Origin: Unio delphinus
Lineage: Eukaryota > Mollusca > Bivalvia > Unionida > Unionidae
DNA: 64,000 nt
Direction of reading: 5' to 3'
NCBI GenBank assembly: GCA_029339505.1
Contig: JAQISU010000210.1
Span: forward strand, 11,483,501-11,547,500
Positions within the stretch are counted from its first letter, which is position 1. Each line of letters opens with the position of its first letter. Below the pieces are notes generated by a model, which was not told the DNA's origin, did not search any database, and saw only the letters and a list, made by a program, of their open reading frames with translations. A program made the translations under genes and the position numbers. Below, one piece after another: positions 56,401-64,000 of the stretch.

Positions 56401-59400
56401 TATCAGATATCATCTATGCATGTTGGTCTATAATGCAGACATAATATGCATGCATAATCCAAACTAGTCTTTCCAACACGAGACGAATAAACCTGCTCAC
56501 ATGGCATTAAACAACATACCGGTACACTCATTCATGACTTGTTAAATTATGTTGGTAGCATTTGAGCGGTACTTGTACAATATGAACTAGTGGTTTGGTC
56601 TACACATTGACAGGTTCAGAACTAGATCATGCAGCTTTTATTGATATTAATTCATATACAAGGTTTACCAACTATACTGTATATCCATATTACATGCATA
56701 TTTGTGTATTCTTTCCAGAACTTCACAACAGAAGACATTATCAATACATCTATTCAACACTGTAGCTGTGGTTGACAGAATTACACCAGTTCCAGCTATT
56801 ACAGAGAGTCAACAGACTGAATCAGCTGATATAGATATTAAAGAATTTATACCATCTGTTCAAGAGCAAGAAAATCTGATGGAGGAGCTTGTATTTCTTG
56901 TTGCCTCAGCTGTAATTCAGAATATTCCCCAGATGAAAAATGAATTTGGACATGTATATCCAATCCATTTTACCCACAAATATAGTTTACTGGCAGGCAA
57001 AAAGACTAAACAGGTACTAGTGTGTAAAAAATATGCATTGTTTGAATTAGGTAGTTCTGTTAAGTTGGTACAGAGGCACATGTTACCCAGTGTTACTTTC
57101 TGTATTAAAAACAAGTTGCTATGAAAATGTTGAAGTATTACATTTTACAGTTTGTCCCAATGCTGTCTACATTAAACATTTATCTTACTAAACTATTGCA
57201 GAAAATGTCCTTAGTAGAAGTAATTATTTTGCAGTATTTAGCTATATGCAAATTTGCATCTCACATAAGTTATAAGGTTTTTCAATTGAAAGTACATGTA
57301 CTGAACAAGAATAACTGATGTTAGTACTGAAGACTTTAAATATTTGTTTCTCTTCTTTAGTATCCACTTGGACTCTTTGATTGCAATGAGACAAAGACTG
57401 CAGAAGTAATTCAGCTGTTGAAAAAGCTCCAAAAACAGTATGTTCCATCCAAAAATGAACAAATTGTAGAACCAGTTTTCTTTGGAGGTAAGAATAGACT
57501 GAAGCTATCAAAAAGCTAGACTTTGAGACCTGGCTCTCTGTTTAAAACTATGTAACATAACACTGATTCCTGTACAATTAACTACTCACCAGTAGCTTTT
57601 AGTATGTTAGTGGGCTTAGTCAGTTATGTGTCACCTAAATTTGACATAATTTTGATTGTTGGCTGGTTTTATGAACAAAACTTTTTTCTGAATGACTTTA
57701 TTGGTAAACAATTTGTATGTTGTTTCAATGTAATGGGTGCATTGTGCCTTTATGACATGCTGTAGGAAGCCCAGAATTTTACTATTGACCTTTGTACCTT
57801 TTAAAAATATTGAGATATATTAAATCAAACCAAATCAACTTTATTGTCTAATAAACACACAATTGTATTTGTGACAAAACAAACAATAACTAAAACATTC
57901 AGTAAGACTATCCAAAATGTTTATATCATGGGTTGCATTTTAATTTCTGTAATTTCTTTTTCTCTTAAGGGGATAGGTTGACAGATGAGCGGATTCAGTG
58001 TGCACAACAGGCAATGTTGAATGGTGAAACACCTACAGCAAGATTGGAAGGTTTCATTTCCAAAATAGAAGATTTTCACAGACTCATGAATTTTCTGGAG
58101 GTAAGCAAAGTCATTCATATGTGGGTGCCACATAACAAATATGTGGTATTGTATAGTGTGGTCCGCTGATGTACATACTATTTTATATTTTCCTGACCAG
58201 TTCTAAGTACCCATAAATAATAAATAGTAAAAAATGCAGGAAAATTTACAATTGCATTGTTGTTAGATTTGTATAAATTTTGATTGTGTTCTCCAGAAAT
58301 ATAACTGTTACCATGGAAGCAGTAAAGTGAAACATTTCAGATTATTCATAATGCAGTAATTGTAGAACTTAAAAAGTTTTTTATAATAGCTAACATTAAC
58401 TTCTTCAACCGTTTTATTTCTTTTAGGCAATAGGACGGTTAACATACAGTACAGATTCTGGAAGTGACAGAGGAACTGTATACTACTTCAGAAACATAAT
58501 GAATGCAAGAAATGTGAAGGGGGAAGTGCAGAATGCCTACAGACCCTACTGAATACTGTACTATACCATTCTAGATGCAATGTGCTGTCTTTTATTTCTT
58601 AAAGAATTTGGCATTGATAATTTTGATCAAACAATCCCCCTTCCTGACAATTTTGGCAACTTTACATCTGCAGAAAAAGTTAATTGGATCAACTCCATTT
58701 GTAGGCATGTACTGAAGCAACACTTTTTTGATTCAGACAATGACATCATGAAAGAGCTTAGAGAAATATTAACAGACCCCAATCATCCTGAAAACTACTG
58801 GCTTGCAAATCTGCATGACGGTAAAGTTAAATGTCACTTTTGCGACAAGTCGTATACCTACATTGGATCCCTGAAAGTTCATGAGGAAAACAAACATGGT
58901 ACTACAACCCCAGCTACTAGAAAAGCCATTACCAGAGGAAAAGATGAAATTGAAAGCTACAGCCATATGCTTTTTAAGCTGTCATTATTGCACAAAAACC
59001 TGGACACAGCAGTAGACATGGGTGATGGGGAACGTAGTGTACGGTCAGCTAAATATGAATTGCCTATTTATAACTTGACAAATAAAACTAAGTATGCGAT
59101 TGGTTCAATACATCTCATTTCATTAACAGAGGGCATCCTACCATATGACCAGAGAGAAAGATTAATAGCAAATAGATTTATCAATTTGCAAGGAGGAAAA
59201 AACAACAACATGGCTTTGGATGAATACGTTGAATTATTAAACAGAGACAGTAAAATATACTGTTCTGGTTTTCAGACAAAAGAAAGCATACTGTCCCATT
59301 CCAGAATATTTCCTCACATCATAAATTTTGTCAAACATTATGACTCATTTTGCAATGTTTCTGTAAGAAAAGGATTTCACCATTTACCTTCATATACAGA

Positions 59401-59593
59401 AGATGTAAAAAAAGTTGCAACAGAACTAGCTAATATTAATGCATTTTCACACATGCCAGGTCGGAAATTAAAGTGTAAAGCTTTATCAGCTGACAGACAA
59501 ATCTTTCACAATTGTTTCCATGGACTTTCAACAATGATATATAGACATAAGCCTGTTGTTTCATTTCATAGACAATGCAACAAGAGAATATGA
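53449..59593 (+). pseudogene. DUF6589-type protein, candidate transposase (7 exons, one stop)
   Basis: Exons: 53449-54105, 55000-55467, 55960-56147, 56719-57013, 57361-57487, 57970-58100, 58427-59593. All junctions are GT-AG and all phases agree, giving about 1,010 codons. Exon 1 has a four-Cys zinc site (CVLCG, CQKCYR). Exons 2-3 are helical (WERFNSELQLRAPNILKVV, RLAKIGVCVTSSSVQNKLIS), then QLVGDNWDKN. Exons 5-6 hold the FGGDRLTDERIQCAQQAM block and RLEGFISKIEDFHRLMNFL. Exon 7 holds SGSDRGTVYYFRNIMNARNV, a C2H2 finger (CHFCDKSYTY...H...H) and DMGDGERSVRSAKYELPIYN. These are hallmarks of DUF6589 proteins. GDN, GGD and GDGE are candidate catalytic acidic residues of an RNase H-like transposase; that role is inferred. 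TGA at 58550-58552 interrupts exon 7. Confidence 0.8.
54606..54736. repeat. About 44-bp tandem repeat, three units, intron 1
   Basis: Units contain AGAGTTTGTTGTA and ATAAATACACATGTAAG. They lie in the first intron of the DUF6589-type gene. Confidence 0.9.
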
Positions 59594-61344
59594 CACTTTT
59601 GTATTTGTAGTAGAGTTGACACATAGAGATCACTGTCATCTCATCTTGTTTTTTCATTCTGTCACTTCCGGCATGTCCAAAAGTAGTGACATATCCACAA
59701 TGTCATCATAGTCCAATAAATCATATGGGTCAGTGTTTTCATCTTCAGACAAGGACTCGCTAGCATCATCACATGTGTGTTGAAACAGTTTTTCAATGTC
59801 AAAAAGTGTACATGAACCGCATGAACAATTGATTGCACAAAAGTCACAACAAGAATGCAATCCAGTTCCTGTTTTTGCCTCCACAAATTCTTTTGTAGAA
59901 AGGAAGGGTTTTAACATTAGCAAGCGTCTACATTCTGAAGACTTGTACATATTTCTTACTTCTAAATCTACCTTCAATAGATGGTACGAATTGTACAATA
60001 AAAGTGCAACTGCATCTTTTCCGTCACGCCCAACTCTTCCTATCTCCTGAATTAAATCAACAGCAGAATTTGGAGCACCAAACAAAATTACATTGTACAA
60101 ATTAGCCATGTCTACACCCATCCCCAAGGCACTTGTAGCAATGACAAGTTGTAAATGACTGTTGGGTTGTTGTAGTCCTTGAATTATTTTTGTTTTGTTT
60201 TCCTCCGGTGTCTCTGAGTGGTACATTTCTATTGTCGTAACATCAGTTAGTTCATTGATTAAATAGGTATATAAATTTTATGCGTCCTTTATCGATGTGC
60301 AATAAATTAATGTTCTAGGAAGCATGTTCTCCTCTATTGCATCTATAATCCACGCCATAGCCATTTCCACAGTATTGGGGATTTTATTCACAATAAGCTT
60401 GATGTTTGGTTTATTTGGAGAGATCCTTATCTCTATGATATCTGTGTTCATCTCGAGGATTTTCAGCACTCGTTTTGAGCGGAGCTCTCCAATATAGGAA
60501 AACCATTTGCGGAAAGCTTGCTTTTCCGATTCTTGATCTTCACCCCTACAAGTACAAAATAACACTATAACTAACCAATAAACCAGTTTCTTTACTAATA
60601 TTAGCATTGTAATGATAATACATATATATAGATATATTATATGCAAATTTATGTTGTTTTTTTTCCTATGTTTCACTACATGTATATGCACATGTTATAT
60701 TCAGTTCACTGGAGTATATGATTATAGGCAGATTGTGCTGGACTCCAACTTTAATTGACAAGGATCGCCAGTTTTCCTGCTGCATTATTAAAAGTACCAT
60801 ATCAATTTCATTCATGACAATTCTAGGTACTTTAGCCATGACATAAACAAGTGTAACCAATAGTTGTAGGTAAACAAATTTGGTCTATTTTGTATTTTTA
60901 ATTTCATAAATCCAGATTCATTGCGCAGTTACAAGATAAGTGATCAATATTATTAATAAATCAAAGAAATTTTATGTGTTATTTTCAATCATTCATGTTT
61001 AGAACTTTGTAAAAAGAAATAAGATTTAAATACCAAATATGCTGTTAACAAAATAAAAATGTATGTAAATGTATTGCTATACAGCAAAAAGCCACTTACC
61101 ATGTTGAAATGGTGTGAAATTCATCTACTACAATTGTTGACACATTAAAAGCCTGTATTTTACTTCTCCAGTTTTTGTCACCAACAAGCATTTCTGCGGA
61201 CGCAAACACATAGTCCACTGTGCCATTTTCTATGCGTTCATCTCCTTCTGTACTTCCACCTATAAAACATAAATGCAATGCTCAAACACTATTGCACAAT
61301 GCACCTGATAGATATTTACTTAAACAAGCTCTATAACAAAATAT

Positions 61345-61760
61345 ATGTTTGTTTGTTTGAATGGCATTTAACGCTACTTTCAGCAATTTTCAGCTATATC
61401 GTGGCGTCCATTTTTATTGGGGAGGAAACCGGAGTACCAGGAGAAAACACCTGACCTTCGGTAATAAAACTCGGTGGCGGATCCAGAGAGAGGGGCCCGG
61501 CCCCCCCCCCTTACAAAGCAGTATCTATAAAATGCGTCTATAAGCCCCTGTGACCCCAAAAATTTGTCCAGAGCGGGCCCCCCTTATGAGAAAGTGGGGC
61601 ACCCCTTATGAGAAATCCTGGATCCACCACTGAAATTGGCAATCCATGTCAATTAACATTGGAGTCGAGCACACCGCAGTGAGACTTGAACCAACCTGAG
61701 TGTTGACAGGCACATGATCAATAGTTGAAGACTAACTACCTTAACCACTCGGCCACTGGC
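61345..61760 (-). mobile_element. Second SINE, tRNA-derived, in helicase intron
   Basis: Read on the minus strand it begins near 61757 with CAGTGGCCGAGTGGTTAAGG (a Ser/Leu-tRNA-like box A region), has box B-like GGTTCAAGTCTC, and ends with CTCCGGTTTCCTCCCC, AATAAAAATGGACGCC and a GCGTTAAATGCCATT-CAAACAAACAAAC tail at about 61345. I associate this 3' block with molluscan SINEs. It is interrupted by a hAT-like MITE. Confidence 0.7.
61472..61634. mobile_element. hAT-like MITE inside second SINE
   Basis: Ends GGTGGCGGATCCAGAG and the inverse of CTGGATCCACCACTG follow the hAT form CAGTGGCGGATCCAG. The interior is C/G-rich with CCCCTTATGAGAAA repeated. No clean 8-bp duplication could be read. Confidence 0.6.
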
Positions 61761-62406
61761 TATAACAAAATAATATAAATGGAGATACTAGTAATATGGA
61801 ATTATATCTAACTTGGAAATGCTACATTTATGTTTCAAATTTCGTTGAATATTTCTCACTGATTGTTCTGAAATAAATCGTAGCTATGGTATATATCAAT
61901 TCTCATTAATCTGAAGACAGAACAAGAATAAAGTGACCAGAGTGAATATTTGAAATAAAACTATACATAACATGTACTTGTGTACTGTCTTTTACTTCGA
62001 GTTTGATTTAATTTATTGAAAATTCTCAATGTACAAACCTTTATATTCAGCATTAATTCCAGGGATACTCTTTAAACGTTCACTCTGATCACGCATCAGT
62101 GCTACCAGTGGAGAACACACTATGACTTTCCCACGGTCGTCAATATTCAATTCTCGTTTCATTGGGACGAGCATTTGGTACGGAAGTGACTTTCCGAAAC
62201 CCGTTGGCAGCACTGCTATACAGTCCTTCTTTTCCAGCAATGCGTCTAGCATTTTTCTCTGTTCCAACTTCAATGAATCTACCTTGAAAAGGCCTAAAAC
62301 ATTTGCAATCGCTTTTTTCATTTCTTCATCCGCCATGTTTGCTTCGCTATCGAACTGATGTATGAAAGGTCCAATCCGATTGGTGGAAATTTTAATTAGT
62401 ATGTAT

Positions 62407-62492
62407 AATGCAAAGGTCGCCTGGACATGACCCCGTACGGAGTTAGTTCAGATGTTAGTGTCGTAGTACTAACAGCTGATTTTAATCAGATT
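62407..62492 (-). repeat. Right 86-bp terminal inverted repeat
   Basis: Exact reverse complement of 53268-53353. Just inside it, toward the helicase start, lies CCAATCGGATTGG (62354-62370 region), giving CCAAT boxes in both orientations upstream of the helicase ATG. Confidence 0.95.
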
Positions 62493-62504
62493 GGGTCATG
62501 TGAC
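62493..62504. repeat. Right copy of 12-bp target duplication
   Basis: GGGTCATGTGAC, continuous with SINE text TGGGTGGGACAT. Confidence 0.8.
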
Positions 62505-62605
62505 TGGGTGGGACATAATACTACATGTGTGCAGCATGATGCCCCAGTTCTAGACATTATTATAAACTGTCTCACAGCAGACATCATAGCGATATGACTG
62601 AAAAA
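62505..62605 (+). mobile_element. SINE family 1, right part
   Basis: TGGGTGGGACATAATACTAC, GATGCCCCAGTTCTAGACAT and CAGCAGACATCATAGCGATA continue the SINE interrupted at 53267, as judged from the copy at 32.1-32.4 kb. Confidence 0.7.
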
Positions 62606-62632
62606 TTGTTAAAGGTATGTTAAAAATCCAGA

Positions 62633-62633
<1 letters not shown>

Positions 62634-62675
<42 letters not shown>
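62634..62675. repeat. (CA)n microsatellite
   Basis: A CA run following the split SINE. Confidence 0.95.
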
Positions 62676-62677
<2 letters not shown>

Positions 62678-62699
62678 TACACGCACATGCATGAACCAT

Positions 62700-63940
62700 C
62701 CGACTAGAAACCGGGTTATGGACACATGCTTAAACAATCATTGAAACAACACATAAACACTATATGACGCTTTTTTAACAACATATTTCCTATAAACAGT
62801 ATACTAAATGAGTTATTGATTGTCAATGTCGCGACATTGTGGACACGAAATTGTAGTTATGGACACTGTGTCCATAATACTGTGTGTTTATTATTGTGTA
62901 ATCAGTTGTGAATCATGTGTCCACAAATCTAATAAAAAATAGGTGTATTATATTATTATTATTATAATAAATGACCATTCATCATGATTCGTATCACTGA
63001 CTTAGCGCTATCTTTTGAGGAGAAAAATTTTGCGACGAGCCATACTTTTATTATGAACCAATTACTTTTATCACGATTACAGGTAGTGTCTTTCTGAAGA
63101 ATAGCACACAATTTGACATATGAATAGTAATGGTCGGGATAGGGAAAGCAAGTGAGAGTAAAAAAGAAAAAAAAAAATTATGTGTGTGATGAAATTAAGC
63201 GTTTTTCGTGTTGAAATAAGCAATTCCGTAATGATTTATGAACGTATTGTTACACGCACAGGGGTTTCACTTAACCAAGTGGTGTTAAACCCTAGCGTGA
63301 ATCCCGCTGGAAGTCATATATGTTTTCCCCAAATTTCCAAAGACTTCCAAACAATTTGAGTTGTAAATTGGAAAGCCAGACGTGTCTGTTTTTATATACA
63401 TCATGATAAAACAACTTGCCAAAGTCCATCAACCACACATTTGCTTGTTTTTTCTTCATAATCATCAGTTTTCCGTATCACCAGCCGGTTATACCATTTA
63501 TCCCCTTTCTTACTTGGAACTATTTAACTGCGCCACCTTAGGCCATTCAATAAACGCTTTTACTTTCACATTAATCCAATATAACTGCATCTGTTTTCTA
63601 CTATGGACACATAAACTGTATCTACCAAGTCCCCAGTTATTGATTCCATTGAGTGATTTACCGGTTTCCTACCGTAAATACTGCCACCTCAGCCACACTA
63701 CTATTGTACACCACTAGATTTTAATATGGAACAGTCATTCAGATTGGACATGAATTCACTACTAGCGAACCATGGCATCGTTCAAACTCACTATCACTCA
63801 ATTCCGTGACGTTTGCTCCTAGTAATTGGCTAATTATTTAGAGCTAGGAATATTTCCATGGCGCCGAATCCCAATAATCACACAAATCTAATATTGGCTT
63901 AAAACGGGGTGCCATCAAATGCGCATACTCCAAATTTATT
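62700..63940. other. Non-coding stretch, nothing recognised
   Basis: An open frame at 63382-63717 has no recognisable motif and unremarkable composition; it is probably chance. No further CARD exon was found here. Confidence 0.4.
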
Positions 63941-63942
63941 AC

Positions 63943-64000
63943 ATTATATGTATGTGTGTGTGTGTATGTATATATAAATATGTATGTATGTATGTATGTA
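63943..64000. repeat. (TATG)n / (TG)n microsatellite at window end
   Basis: TG and TATG runs reaching the end of the window. Confidence 0.9.

Larger units (their letters stand above)
59654..62336 (-). pseudogene. RecQ-like SF2 DNA helicase in transposon, motif III missing
   Basis: Minus-strand exons 62336-62039, 61259-61100 and 60545-59654 join in phase (1, 2) at GT-AG sites, about 450 codons. Seen in order: motif 0 (VDSLKLEQRKML), motif I (PTGFGKSLPYQ), Ia (VIVCSPLVALMRDQ), motif II (VVDEFHTISTW instead of the usual DEAH), FRKWFSYIGELRS, motif IV (RTLIYCTSIKDA), motif V (VIATSALGMGVDMAN), motif VI (LIQEIGRVGRDGKDA), then a Cys-rich zinc region (ECRRL, CCDFCAINCSCGSC). The text jumps from GELRS straight to KRVLKILEM, where the T-A-T motif III should lie. 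TAA at 60278-60280 interrupts the frame after motif IV. It would unwind DNA during transposition; the host RecQ family is the ancestor. As written it should be inactive. Confidence 0.85.
53268..62492. mobile_element. 9,225-bp transposon with DUF6589-type protein and RecQ-like helicase
   Basis: The 86-bp ends 53268-53353 and 62407-62492 are exact reverse complements (start AATCTGATTAAAATCAGC), flanked by GGGTCATGTGAC on both sides. The element is inserted in a SINE. Each end leads into a gene transcribed inward: a seven-exon DUF6589-type protein from the left (53449-59593) and a three-exon RecQ-like helicase from the right (62336-59654). The genes converge tail to tail with 60 bp between their stops. 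Both splice cleanly by phase. Each has one nonsense codon. A second SINE, itself carrying a hAT-like MITE, sits in the first helicase intron. The combination points to a self-sufficient cut-and-paste type element that moved recently. The helicase-bearing Academ lineage is the nearest group I can recall. Confidence 0.85.

Noticed and set aside
63382..63717. Gene near the right edge of the window
   Set aside because: No family motif, no splice context, and hydrophobic low-complexity composition consistent with chance.

Overview
The window is AT-rich animal nuclear DNA, crowded with transposable elements, with only sparse host coding sequence. A mollusc, possibly a bivalve, is the best guess. 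The reasons are the SINE 3' tail at 61345-61470 (a block I associate with molluscan SINEs), the HEPN-DZIP3 and CARD exons, the P2X7-ballast-like fragment, Mutator-like, THAP and BED/hAT transposase remnants, and a gypsy element with integrase ahead of RT. Nothing looks bacterial.

Layout. 1-8.9 kb: a decayed, plus-strand, compact block of virus-like structural genes of Polinton/Maverick-adintovirus type (small basic virion protein, probable major capsid protein, pVI-like protein, adenain-like protease, coiled-coil protein, membrane-like protein, penton/minor-capsid-like protein), broken by frameshifts, stops and a 2.1-kb insertion. 8.9-10.4 kb: a truncated LINE. 10.4-21.1 kb: MITEs and snapback palindromes, THAP, Mutator-like and hAT remnants, and satellites. 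21.1-23.1 kb: AT-rich, nothing recognised. 23.9-27.5 kb: a minus-strand LINE carrying a hAT MITE. 27.7-28.6 kb: an internally deleted Tigger. 30.6-52.9 kb: exons of one probable host gene (start exon, HEPN-DZIP3 exon, CARD exon). Its introns hold a SINE, a hAT remnant, a TTAA element, a THAP/Harbinger remnant, a Tigger-like MITE, satellites and a gypsy element.

The most notable object is a 9,225-bp transposon at 53268-62492. It has 86-bp inverted repeats that match at all 86 positions and a 12-bp direct repeat on each side. It sits inside a SINE whose uninterrupted relative lies at about 32.1-32.4 kb. It carries two convergent spliced genes. One is a seven-exon DUF6589-type protein with candidate catalytic acidic residues and zinc-binding motifs. 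The other is a three-exon RecQ-like SF2 helicase. Every splice phase agrees. Each gene has one in-frame stop, and the helicase lacks motif III. The closest named group I can recall is the helicase-bearing Academ lineage (AcademH), but the 12-bp duplication does not fit the short duplications I associate with Academ.

All calls were made by eye from the sequence and from knowledge of families; no database or folding program was run. Coordinates of degraded elements are approximate unless target duplications or splice sites fix them.
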